Assembly: GCF_020283565.1 (NCBI RefSeq) | Contig: NC_060063.1 | Coordinates: 26,838,777-26,902,776, forward strand | Reading direction: 5' to 3' | DNA length: 64,000 nt | Source: Trifolium pratense | Taxonomy: Eukaryota > Streptophyta > Magnoliopsida > Fabales > Fabaceae | Shown: positions 44,802 through 56,200 of the stretch, piece after piece | How positions within the stretch are numbered: the stretch's first letter is position 1 | Layout of the letters: the number at the start of each line of letters is the position of its first letter | The notes under the pieces: model-generated | Seen by the model: only the letters and a program-made list of their open reading frames with translations | The model's database searches: none | Told to the model about the DNA's origin: nothing | Position numbers and translations under genes: made by a program

Positions 44802-46786
44802 AGTTGGAAAAAACCGGCATAGAGAAAATAAATGAACGCAATTACAACACAAGAATATAACGTAGAAACTCCAAACCGGAGAAAAAACCACGGTCGTTGT
44901 CAAAAACGACAACCAGAGAATAAACACTATGTGAAAATTGTTACAACACATAGACTACCCTCAAACTTCCCTTGGCCCCCAATACACCCACACTCTCCAA
45001 AGCAAATACCTAACTACATCTCTCAACCCTCTAATACAAGAGTACAAGATAAAAACAAAAAAGTCAGATATAAGCTTAAAGTGCTACTGACTGGTGCAAT
45101 TATAAACAAAGAACTTAAGTCCATTATATAGCCTTGATTTCCCCATTGCTTCATCATTCTAAGCGATGTGGGACTTCTTCAATATAATTTCTTTGACCTT
45201 TTTTTTTCCTTCTTTCATTAGCAATGTGGGACTTACATTGCAATCAACCCCAACAATCTCCACCTTGATTGTAATGGTCTTCAATCTTCATTGTCTACAC
45301 CGACAATCATTGTCTTCCGCTCCATTGTCTATACCAACAATCATTGTCTTCACCGACAAGCATAATTCTCATTGTCTATACCAACAAATTAAATTATCAT
45401 ACTCTACCATAAAGAGTACACTCCACTTGGAACTAAACCATCCTAAGAATTTTCTTCACTTGAAACTAAACCATCCCAAGATTTTTCTTCACTTGGAACC
45501 AAGCCATCCCAAGAATTTTATCTCGAAACCTCGCTGAAAATTTATGTTGCAACTTCCATGTTGGCTTTCTCCGGAAGTTCATCAGCCATCGAGATAACCG
45601 CGTACCTTGCATCAATGCCAACCAATGCCCGCACGCTATCATCACACACCTTGCATCCATGTAAACTGATGCCAATGTGTCACTTGAACAACTTCAAACA
45701 TCTATGAAACCACCTCAGGCCATTGTTAGGCTCCAACAATTCCAGTTTAGTTACATCACCTAGTAAACCTTGTTTCACTAGTCCAACTAAACTCATGTCA
45801 CTAACAAGTACCCACCCGAAGATCCACAACCTAACCAAAACATGAGAATCACCACTAGTAACAGATGCATAACCAATAATAGTAGAACTATCTAACAAGT
45901 ATCTATCTACTATCTATGCATCAAAGTTCAAGAAAATACCTCGCATTATGTTAAAAGAAACTCACCCATACCTTGAACCTTACAAGCTTTCCGTCACCGA
46001 GATGAACAACTCCACCTTCAACTAGCTCTAGGGATTCAAAAGTATTTCTTCTTCAAACACATGTGATAGGAGCTTCCAAGTCCATGACTCAACACTCCAC
46101 CGATTCCCAACTTCCACTAGCACCTCCGCATCATAATAAGTTGTTGTTTCAGACATAACCCGAGTATTCTTATCACCGCCTCTCCAGGCTGACCTTGTGT
46201 AACCCAAATTACATCACCATATCCTTGACTTGATTTCCCACAAGCCAAACGTGATTCTTCCATTAGTTTTCTCTAGCCTAAACTTCACAGCGGACTCCCT
46301 ACTCCTGAATCAAAACAAGAGCTCTGATACCAGTTGTTGGGAAAAACCGGCATAGAGAAAATAAATGAACGCAATCACAACACAAGAATATAACGTGGAA
46401 ACTCCAAACCGGAGAAAAAACCACGGTCGTTGTCAAAAACGACAACAGAGAATAAACACTATGTGAAAATTGTTACAACACATAGACTACCCTCAACCTT
46501 CCCTTGGCCCCCAATGCACCCGCACTCTCCAAAGCAAATACCTAACTACATCTCTCAACCCTCTAATACAAGAGTACAAGAGAAAAACAAAAAAGTCAGA
46601 TATAAGCTTAAAGTGCTACTGACTGGTGCAATTATAAACAAAGAACTTAAGTCCATTATATAGCCTTGATTTCCCCATTGCTTCATCATTCTAAGCGATG
46701 TGGGACTTCTTCAATATAATTTCTTTGACCTTTTTTTTTCTTCTTTCATTAGCAATGTGGGACTTACATTGCAATCAACCCCAACA
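44802..46786 (-). mobile_element. Complete small non-autonomous LTR retrotransposon (1985 bp)
   Basis: Two LTRs (44802-45255 and 46335-46786, ~453 bp, about 2% different by eye) enclose 1079 bp without a coding frame of any length. Target duplication ATTAC is present on both sides (44797-44801 and 46787-46791). On the minus strand the 5' LTR (right) ends next to a PBS (TGGTATCAGAGC), and a purine tract (AAGGTGGAGA) precedes the 3' LTR (left). The size and lack of gag-pol mean it must have used another element's proteins, probably of a Copia element. Confidence 0.85.
46321..46332 (-). other. Primer-binding site of the small LTR element
   Basis: The minus strand reads TGGTATCAGAGC, an initiator tRNA-Met type site, two bases inside the right LTR. 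Confidence 0.85.
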
Positions 46787-46996
46787 ATTACAACTATTTC
46801 ACATTCGAATCTTTTTCCATTAGAAACTCTATTCTAATTGATCCACAAAGTGTTTTTTCTACTTTAGACCTAGTTCTCTGTTTTTCTTTTCTTTTGGCTC
46901 TGTTTGCAAGTTTAGAGGGAACAAAAACTCAGTGTATTCCTTTAAATTTTGAATTTTATCTTTTGAATCTTGATTTCTTTAGTCTGCTATTTAAGT

Positions 46997-47079
46997 AGCA
47001 GATGACAAAAAGTTTAAAGTTTCTCCAGGGGCCACAAATCTTAGACCGTTCTAATTTTTTTAATATTTTTCTCAAATCT

Positions 47080-47118
<39 letters not shown>

Positions 47119-47136
47119 ACGGTGTGTACAAAGGGA

Positions 47137-47197
<61 letters not shown>

Positions 47198-47212
47198 ACA
47201 ATTGAAATGATT

Positions 47213-47246
<34 letters not shown>

Positions 47247-47560
47247 CGGCTTGTCGGCCAAGCCTATAGGGTGCAGGTAGCAGGTAACAACAGAATATCC
47301 AACCCAACATGGCCCATCTGCGCCCACAAAAAAAAAAGGGGGATTTGATCAGGACCGTCTGATCAATCAAACGTTCCTAATCTGATCAAAGGGAGAAAGA
47401 TTTGGGTCGTTTGATGGAAGATCAGGGGTGATGATGGTGATGTTACGGTGCACGAGCGCGCATTGGATCTCCACTGGTATAAATACCTTAACCCTTCAGG
47501 ATAAAATCATTTGATAAAATATTTTCTCTCTCTTCTCTTCTCTCTTGCTCTCTTCTCTCT
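46997..47560. repeat. 564 bp tandem duplication, copy 1
   Basis: Starts AGCAGATGACAAAAAG and ends in a CT-rich tract (TCTCTCTTCTCTTCTCTC). It holds an antisense 18S rRNA piece (47076-47269), a GATCAGGACCGTCTGATCAA region and a TATA box (TATAAATA, 47478-47485). The whole segment is repeated directly at 47561-48123. Confidence 0.88.
47076..47269 (-). rRNA. 18S rRNA fragment (near the 3' end of the gene), copy 1
   Basis: The minus strand reads CTATAGGCTTGGCCGACAAG ... to GGTGAAGTGTTCAGAT. It matches the conserved 3' region of plant 18S rRNA, including the universal ACACACCGTCCGTCGCTCC stretch (one base off the usual CGCCCGTCGC) and the GCGAGTCATCAGCTCGCG hairpin. Only ~194 bp are present, so it is a relic and not a working rRNA gene. 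Confidence 0.88.
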
Positions 47561-47639
47561 AGCAGATGACAAAAAGTTTAAAGTTTCTCCAGGGGCCACA
47601 AATCTTAGACCGTTCTAATTTTTTTAATATTTTTCTCAA

Positions 47640-47699
<60 letters not shown>

Positions 47700-47700
47700 A

Positions 47701-47761
<61 letters not shown>

Positions 47762-47764
47762 ACT

Positions 47765-47832
<68 letters not shown>

Positions 47833-48123
47833 GGGTGCAGGTAGCAGGTAACAACAGAAAGTCCAACCCAACATGGCCCATCTGCGCCCACAAAAAAAAA
47901 GGGGGATTTGATCAGGACCGTCTGATCAATCAGACGTTCCTGATTTGATCAAAGGGAGAAAGATTTGGGTCGTTTGATGGAAGATCACGGGTGATGATGG
48001 TGATGTTACGGTGCACGAGCGCGCATTGGATCTCCACTGATATAAATACCTCAACCCTTCAGGATAAAATCATTTGATAAAATATTTTCTCTCTCTTCTC
48101 TTCTCTCTTGCTCTCTTCTCTCT
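47561..48123. repeat. 564 bp tandem duplication, copy 2
   Basis: Direct copy of 46997-47560 with about 3-4% visible differences. The TATA box is at 48041-48048 and the CT-rich end at about 48085-48123. Confidence 0.88.
47640..47833 (-). rRNA. 18S rRNA fragment, copy 2
   Basis: Same fragment as in copy 1 but closer to the known rRNA sequence (CCGCCCGTCGC; GGCCGACAGGCCCGGGTAA), so copy 1 has mutated more. It is a relic. Confidence 0.88.
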
Positions 48124-48351
48124 CAAGGATGAACTCCAACCAGAGTACTTCATGTTCTTCTTTTTCCGGCGACTGGCCTCCGTGATTCTCAGATTTCGAC
48201 GAGCTACCGCCACCCTCTGCCGAAATCACCGCGCTGGAATCATAACCACCCAAAAAATCCCAAAATTTACCTAGAATCCTTATTTTTCGCGATTTAAACA
48301 CGAATCAACGTTAAAGGTGCAAAAAACAACAACGAACAATGTTAATAAAAG
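48030..48351 (+). promoter_or_regulatory. TATA box, CT-rich leader and possible non-coding first exon
   Basis: TATAAATA (48041-48048) is followed by a CT-rich leader and then non-repetitive sequence, up to a possible donor site AAAAG/GTAATT at 48351. A short frame from 48129 (MNSNQSTSCSSFSGDW) stops after 18 codons. It looks like the promoter and first exon of a lost or non-coding transcript. No downstream coding exon was found. Confidence 0.35.
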
Positions 48352-48963
48352 GTAATTATCTTCCTTTCTCTTTTATTTTTTGTGCTTTATAGATCCATCC
48401 CTCTTCTGATTCTTTTTATTTCTTGGAGTTCAGGTTAAGGATGTTGGTGGAGGTAGAGGCAAGGTGCACTGTTAAATTAGTTTTTTGTTTGTGTAGTTTC
48501 TCTTCTGTATGTGTAAAAAAAATCTTTCTTTTACTCTGATTGGGTCTCAATTTATAGATCAAGTGAATGAATTTGTTTAATGTAAAAAGCCTTCAGATTT
48601 ACAATTTTTATTGTTTTTAATCTGATCAATTTGTGTTGAAAAGAACAAAAAAAAAATTAGTCTAAGGAGATGGTGATGAATGAATGAATCTGTGGTTGTT
48701 TTTCTCTGTTCTATTCTCTATGTTTGCTTTCCATATGTTGTAACTCAAAATATAGTATAATTTTCAATTTCTGCCTCCAATATTACATATATCCAAATTT
48801 CATTATAACCAAACATGAATGGCTTAGAGAAACTGCTGAGTCACATTTTGCTTGAAGTTCATAGAAGATTTAGATGTAAGTTTTAATTTTTATATGGAGG
48901 TCTATGAGTAAATCAATAGTCTTACTTTTTTTGGGATGTATTTGTTGTTACACTTCTATTATA
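48352..48963. other. Intergenic, no gene seen
   Basis: AT-rich. It could be intronic to the putative transcript starting near 48070, but no coding exon was recognised. Confidence 0.5.
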
Positions 48964-49210
48964 GTCCTTAGTGTTGATATACTCTTAATTCGTGTTAGTT
49001 GCTTGTTTTAGGAATTTAGAAATAGATATAGAAGAATATAGGTATGGTGTCAATAATAACCATAGTCCTTAGAGTTGATATACTCTTAATTCTTGACATA
49101 ATAGATGCAAAGGCTAATCATTTCTTTTGAAATTCTCATGTTAGTTGCTTGTTTTAGGTATTTAGAAATAGATATAGAAGAATCTAGGTATGAGTGTCAA
49201 TAATAACCAT
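48964..49210 (+). repeat. Imperfect local duplication
   Basis: The phrase GTCCTTAG.GTTGATATACTC ... ATAGATATAGAAGAAT.TAGG ... GTCAATAATAACCATA occurs twice in succession. The second copy has about 50 extra bases. Confidence 0.75.
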
Positions 49211-49506
49211 AATTATATTGTTAATGTTATGTAGGCTAGGTAAGAGGGACGAAATTGATGTGTGTGGTGTGTGTGGGTAAGAGTGAGATTAGAAATGTGA
49301 GTGAGGTGGAGAGATGGAGAGGTGTGAGAGAGATAAGAGAAAGAAGGTGAATGAATAGAGAGGAGAGAAAAATTAGAATTCAATGAAAAAAGAAGACGGA
49401 GTGTGTGAGTTGAAAGAGATAAAGTGAAAATGGTGGGTTTGGAGTTTTAGGAGGAGTTGGTTTATATAGGGTTGATGGATTCATTTATGGAAAACACTTG
49501 TTCATT

Positions 49507-49730
49507 GGCATACATGCATGATGTCACTTGTTTTTTCACTTCTATACACATGTCACATGAAGCAAGTAATAGAAGGAAGGTTGCATGTGATAGTTGACTT
49601 TGTGAAGCACTTTGTGAAGGCATACATGCATGATGCCACTTGTTTTTTCACTTCTATACATGTCACATGAAGCAAGTAATAGAAGGAAGATTGCATGTGA
49701 TAGTTGACTTTGTGAAGCAAGTAGTAGCAA
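49507..49730 (+). repeat. Tandem repeat, two copies of about 112 bp
   Basis: GGCATACATGCATGATG starts each copy (49507 and 49619), followed by CACTTGTTTTTTCACTTC and ACATGAAGCAAGTAATAG. Small frames across it are repeat translations. Confidence 0.85.
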
Positions 49731-49856
49731 GATATAATTGGATGAAGACAAGCATATGTTGGCAAAACACAATTGAACATGAGACAAAGGTGTTAAGCAT
49801 CGATTGGCCAATGGATTAGGGTTTAGAATTAGGGTTTCATAGTTTATCATTCTTTA

Positions 49857-49858
49857 GT

Positions 49859-49891
<33 letters not shown>

Positions 49892-49927
49892 ATATAGATA
49901 TAGATAGATAGATATAGATAAATAGAT

Positions 49928-50014
<87 letters not shown>

Positions 50015-50020
50015 TAGATA
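49857..50020 (+). repeat. (GATA)n microsatellite
   Basis: About 165 bp of GATA repeats with ATATA interruptions, ending directly at the Helitron terminus. Confidence 0.95.
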
Positions 50021-50024
50021 TAGA

Positions 50025-50435
50025 CTAGACGTTTACCCGTGCGATGCACGAGTCTTATGCTCTATTTTATATTATAACGTCAAAAAATTATTTGTATAAG
50101 TAGTAATTTAAAATTGAAATAATAGGTATTATCAAAATAATAGTAACAATAAAAGTTATCTAAATGTGATATAGATGTTATATATGTGTTTATACATTTA
50201 AAAAACTTATTTATTTATACATCACATTTGAAGTTACTTTGGTATTTTCTTCGTTAACATTGGTTAGCAATATCTTTAACTCATTCTTTAAAATAATTTT
50301 GGAAATGACAACATATAATTGACCATGAAAAACAATTGACGTGAATAAGGCATGATTATGAGTTAGATAAACTACTTCATTATCGAATTTGTCATTTATA
50401 TTAATTTGAAACTCATTGGAGCAAATATAAACCAA
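50025..50435 (-). mobile_element. Helitron 3' end with helicase C-terminal relic
   Basis: The minus strand holds a frame (50435-50211) with HGQLYVVISKI..KNELKILL, which resembles the last block of Helitron Rep/Pif1 helicases (HGQLYVAISRV). It continues to a hairpin (CTCGTGCATCGCACGGGT) and then CTAG followed by T at 50025-50024. A short hairpin, then CTRR, then a host T is the Helitron 3' terminus. The helicase is short and altered (an insertion before FHGQLYV), so this is a remnant. The 5' TC end was not located. Confidence 0.75.
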
Positions 50436-50834
50436 CTTAACTAATACTCAAAATCGAATATGATAAAAATCATGCGGTGCGCATACCAACCATTAGTAAT
50501 TTTTTTTTTTTTACTAACATTAGGAAGTAGTCCTAACAATCGACCAACTTCTTATATACACAAAGAATGGACAAATTTTGAACATTAACTATTTTGAACA
50601 AAAAACAATAAAATACACAAAATAATAAAATTTAAAAAAAAATTAAAATGGATAAAAACACAAAACAACAATAATAATAATAATAATAATTATTATTATT
50701 ATTATTATTATAATTATAATAATTATAATTATAATTAGTACCACACATTAAATGGATGTAAGTGATGTGGCTAAATGAAAGGTTTTGATTGGTTTGTGGA
50801 TTAGGGTTTAGATAGACAATTGGACAACTATCTA

Positions 50835-50885
<51 letters not shown>

Positions 50886-52088
50886 TTTGGAAATGACAAT
50901 TTTTATCATGTGAATTAGGAGAAGATAAAAGATTCTTCTATTTCTACCTTTGTTGCATCTTTTATACTTGGGAAGTCTATGGAAAAAATGACAGCTCATG
51001 TAGGTATATCTTTAAGCGCATTTTCATATGATGGTGCTATTATTAATATTGTATTCATATATACCATATTTGTTTTTTTATTTTTTTGATAAACTAAAGT
51101 TTATTTTTGATTCTTCATTTGAACTAAGGTTCTTAGCATATTTCTTTTTTCTTTTTCAGGTTGAAAGAAATAAGTTTTTACCGTAGATAATCTATGAGAC
51201 TAATTTGAGTAGCAGTATTTGCCTTTGAAGCAAAATTCTATCAACCCTGATGTAAAATAATTTTTTGTAAAAGAAATTTTTGAGTCATTCTTGTGCTATG
51301 TCTATAATACTCTTTGCAAATAAAAAAAAAAACGTATCTAATACTCTTTTATAATTTCACACTCTTATATGCTAATAATATTAACCTATAACAACTTTTA
51401 AGTTACAAAATTTGTCATCTATTTTTAATTTTTCTAAAATAGATAGTCATATAATTAAATTAACAATTGCTTATAATAAACGAAAAATTATGGTAACATA
51501 TATATGTAGGACTTTGAGAATATGATTTAGACTACTCCTCTATATCGTAACCGTGAGGAATACAATGAGTGTCAATTATAGGTTCTAACTCTATATAGTG
51601 CCTTAGTTTTTTTTTTAATATATTATTAGGGTAAGTCTATTATTTATTATAGATTTAAGTGAAGTCATCCGAGAGTTGTTTGAAGAAAATGACGAAGAAC
51701 CAAAACTCAAAATTATACAACAAAATTTAAACATTATTTGCATACAAAATCACATATTTATAATACACACAACGGTTAAGGATAGAAAAAATATTAGTTC
51801 GATTATGAGATCATCTCAACTTATCTTGCTATAAAATGTATGTATATCTATACATGTTATGTGTGACATCTTTGATTGGCAACTTGTTTCATCCTACAGC
51901 TCATCGGCTCATCGGCTGATCATGACAACCTTGTTTCATCCTACTTTTGCATTGATTATATTAAGCAATGCAAAGAAGAAAAAAAAGAGTATACACAATA
52001 ACTTTAGTAGAAATGAAGAATGAAAAAAGCAACTTTAAAAATACCTCTTCATTGATCAACACCACAACCGAAGTAAAACATTGGGTCT
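50436..52088. other. AT-rich intergenic region with microsatellites
   Basis: No gene recognised. It contains (AAT)n/(ATT)n tracts at about 50668-50712 and an (AT)n tract at 50838-50882. The left part may be further Helitron body. Confidence 0.55.
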
Positions 52089-52253
52089 TGTTAACATGTG
52101 CCCTGAAGGCACATGTTAAGATATACCAAAATAGAAATTTAACATTTAATGATACAAAAAATTTAATGCTTCAAAAGTCAAAATACACAAATTAGCATTT
52201 AATAATTTCTATTTTTGTTTCCTTAACATGTGCCTTAAGGGCACAAGTTAACA
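52089..52253. mobile_element. Small MITE-like inverted repeat
   Basis: The left end TGTTAACATGTGCCC and right end GGGCACAAGTTAACA are inverted repeats. Each end is also part of a short palindrome (GTGCCCTGAAGGCAC; TGCCTTAAGGGCA). It is 165 bp, non-coding and AT-rich inside. Confidence 0.65.
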
Positions 52254-52853
52254 TTCTCCTAAAACATTTTTTCTTTTATAATTAAAGAACTAGCTTATTA
52301 AAGAACTATTTATTTTTATTTTTTTTAAATAACTAGCTTATTACAAACATCTAATTTAAAGTACTTTTAAACATGTATTTGACTTATTAGTTTATATACA
52401 AGAAATGATGTTTCAACTTAAAATAATTAATTATTGCTAAGTACGAAGAGTTTTTTTCTATGTATTTTTAAAATGAAGTGCGTAAAATATAAAATATAGA
52501 AGAGACGACGAATTATAATAAACTACACAGTGTTGTTATTTAATATGTACATGAGATAAACAATTGTGATAAGTTTATAAATAGTGTTTATTAATTTTTT
52601 TTATATTAAATATTATTTATTTATAAATTAATTAAAATTTTCCACCTCAACAATATACCGATAAATGCGCACATGCGTTTTTTTTTTAATAGAATAGTAG
52701 TACGTAGCTTCTTTAAATGTGTGTACCAGGCGGCATGATATGAAACACTAATGTCGTGGCTGCACTTTTTGCCTCAGACGTGGACATCCCCATCTGCACT
52801 GATTCTAACAAATGATAAATATTAATTTCAGTCCATAAAAATTATAATAAATA
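52254..52853. other. Intergenic, upstream of the SPA-type gene
   Basis: AT-rich, no gene recognised. The part nearest 52850 is probably the promoter. Confidence 0.5.
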
Positions 52854-53240
52854 TCTTCTCAACACAAACAACAACACCCAATTTTTGCTTTTATTTTATA
52901 CTCAACTATTTATTGATTTCAATATATACATACATTCATTACTTGTCATTGTTGTAAGCAAGATATTTATTTTTCTCTCCACAACCAAGGTTAGTCCATT
53001 TTCTTTACTTTTTTATCCTTTCTATATATTCATGTTTGAAATTTCAAGTTTTATTAGTTTTTTTTTTTTTAGTTGGTTGTTGATTTTTAGTCATATTCAT
53101 AATTAATATATGTTAAGGTTCCTGTTCAAAAAAAATGTATATTTTAAGGTTTTCTTTTTCTTTGATGATATTTATTTATTGTAATAAAATAAAGTTTATT
53201 TTGATTGAAGGAACTTGCATGAATTGAGTATTTATAAGAT
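52854..53240 (+). promoter_or_regulatory. 5' leader of the SPA-type gene with a probable intron
   Basis: A CA-rich leader (TCAACACAAACAACAACACCC) is followed by a possible donor CAACCAAG/GTTAGT at about 52988-52989, a T-rich stretch, and an acceptor-like GATTGAAG/GAACTTGC near 53210, 30 bp before the ATG. This suggests an intron in the 5' untranslated region. Inferred from splice-site look only. Confidence 0.4.
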
Positions 53241-56200
53241 ATGACTGCAAATAATGGTAGAGGAAGTAATCAAGAGCATAAGAGAAAAATCAATGAGCCT
53301 TTACCAAGGTCATGCATACCTAGAAATGTTACTTCTTTAGCTGGATCTGGTCCTACTAGTACTAGTTTTTGTTCAACTACAGATCCTAAACACATTGTTG
53401 AAAAGTTACATGTTAGGAATTATAAGAACTTAAATCATCAATTAGCTTTTGAGTCGAATTATAGTGATAGCTTAAGTAGAGAAATCCCTTTAAAGGTTAA
53501 AGGAGGACTTAAGGGAATTGATTCTAGAAAGAATTTGAAGTTGAATCATCAACCAGATAAAGGTTTTGTTAATATGAGCAATATAGAGAATAGATTGAAG
53601 GGAAAGGAAATTATTCAGAAAGATTTAGGCAATGTTGTGTCCGGCGCGGAATGTTTTAATGATGAAATCAACTTAAGAGTGTGGATGAAGTCCGAAAGTC
53701 GAAAAATGAAGAAATCGGAAAGGTTGTATTTATTTAAACAGATTTTGGAGTTGGTTGATTTTGCACACTCACAAGGATTTGTCTTGCAAGACTTAAAACC
53801 GTCTTGTTTCGCCTTATTTCCTTCGAATAAAATTAAATACTTTGGTTCGTATGGCCAACAAGTGTTTGATGACGAAAAATCGTGTTTCACGTTATTTAAG
53901 TCATGTCTTAAGGCCATCATGACTTGTAATGTGACAAAGAAAATGCCGTGGGAACATGATACATGTGGTTGTCAAAGTTTGAGTGGTACTAAGAAACAAA
54001 AGCTTTGTGAAGAGAGGACATCTCTTAAGCAGCAGCATCACTTCGACTGTAATCATGGCTGTGACACAAACATGTTTATGGAATCAAGTTTGTGCCTAGA
54101 TGGTTCGAGTTATCAACATGGTTTTGCAGAAGAAAAACAGTTTATTTCTGAAACCATTCAGTTAGAAGAGAAGTGGTATTCTTGTCCAGAAGTGCTTAAT
54201 GATGGAACTAATACATTTTCATCAAATGTTTATAGTCTTGGAGTTCTTGTTTTTGAGGTCAGCAAATATTTTATACATTTTTATTCCAGTGCGCTTCTTG
54301 GATTAAATATGCTATCATTTTGAACTATTTGAGTTGCTTAAATTTGTTACTCTTCTACTGCTTATATCGTTCGTCGCCTTAAAATTATTAATTTGTTAAC
54401 ATTTTAGTGGGTGCTTTTTCACAGTTGCTATGCAATATTGAGACAGTGGAAGCACATTCAACTGTGATGTTTGATATGCGTCATAGAATCTTACCTCCAA
54501 AATTTCTATCACAAAATGCAAAGGAAGCTGGTTTTTGTCTATGGCTTCTTCATCCCGAACCTTCTTCTCGTCCGAATACCAGGTAAGGTTTTATGCTGCT
54601 GTTCTATTTTTCATAAACATAAGCCATATTCTGAATGTATGATGTTGAAGGACTATTCCGTTTTATGTATAACAGGATGATTTTAGAATCTGAATTTATA
54701 CGCGAGTTAGCAGCGGAATTAAATTCTGGAAATACTAATGTCATAGTATCTGAAGATGATGTAACTGACACCGAGGAATTACTGAATTTTCTAACTTCAG
54801 TTGGAGAAGAAAAGAAAAAACAAGAAGCCAAATTGGCGGAAGAGTTAAATTGTTTGAATGAAGATATTAAGGAGGTAGAAAGAAAGCATTCATATGGAAC
54901 TGATTCAGCATTTCATTTGGCTCAATTGAACTATCTACATTTTCAAGATCCATCAAGTACAAATATTAGTAGATATTTTCCAAGTTCATTTGTTGATGAA
55001 GCAAGATTTATGAGTAATATAAATCAGCTAGAGAATAGTTACTTCTCGATGAGATTCCAAAGCAGTGATAAAAGTGTGATGGAAAATCGATTGAGATTGC
55101 CTCATTTAGAAAAAGTTAGTAACGAGGTAAAGAGAATTCAAGGTTCTATTGGTGGTCTAGGACCCTTCTTTGATGGTATATGCAAATTCGCTCGTTACAG
55201 CAAGTTTGAAGAACGTGGAACATTGAGAAATAGTGATCTGCTTAGTTCTGCCAATGTGATTTGTGCCTTAAGTTTTGACCGTGACGAGGATTATATTGCA
55301 GCTGGTGGAATTTCAAAGAAAATAAAGATATTTGACGTCAACGCTGCTTCAAGTGATTCTGTAGACATTCAGTATCCTGTTGTTGAGATGACGAACAAAT
55401 CAAAGCTTAGTTGTGTGTGCTGGAACAGTTATATAAAAAACCATCTCGCGTCTACTGATTATGATGGTGTGGTTCAGGTGTGTATGGGTAATACTTTCAA
55501 CATTTAGATAATATATTAGATGAAAACTAAGATATCATTGCTTTTTCTGTTGATTGTTTCTATGTTTTCATTGACATTAATCTTATGTAACATGGATGGA
55601 TTCAGATGTGGGATGCAGGCACTGGTCAGCCACTGTCTCAGTACATGGAGCACCAAAAGAGAGCTTGGTCTGTTCACTTTTCAGTATCTGACCCGAAAAT
55701 GTTTGCCAGTGGAAGCGATGATTGCTCTATCAAACTGTGGAATATCAGCGAGGTATGGTTCCTTTTAATTACAAACCATAACTAAAACAACATATTCATA
55801 TACTCTCAGAAGTTATGTAGCAGAATAATATTAAAAGAAAGGTTAAATTGCACTTTTGGCCCCTTAACTTTCATAATAGCATTTTTGGCCCCCTAACTTT
55901 TGCCTTGCTGGCGTGGCATGTGAGTCACTGTCCACGTGTGCGTTGACTTGGCCAAAATAATTAGGGGCCAGCATTTTGCAAAAAGGGCTAAAGTTAGGGG
56001 GCCAAAAGTGCTAATATGAAAGTTAGGGGACCAAAATTGCAAGTTTTTGAAAGTTAGGGGGCCAGAGGTGCAATTTAGCCAAAAAGAACTATAATTATGT
56101 TACAGGAAAGAAAAAAAGTTGATGAATTGAATGTTTTTGCAGAGAAATTCTATAGGAACCATATTGAGCCCTGCAAATGTATGTTGTGTTCAATTCTCTG

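Noticed and set aside
46956..47762. Two minus-strand frames of 93 and 67 codons
   Set aside because: They run through the 18S rRNA fragment and are repeat copies; the nucleotide match to rRNA explains their conservation.
48059..48301. 80-codon minus-strand frame with acidic/basic runs
   Set aside because: It overlaps the CT-rich leader and TATA region on the other strand and has no known domain.
49837..50049. Frame of Ile-Tyr-Leu-Ser repeats
   Set aside because: Translation of the (GATA)n microsatellite.
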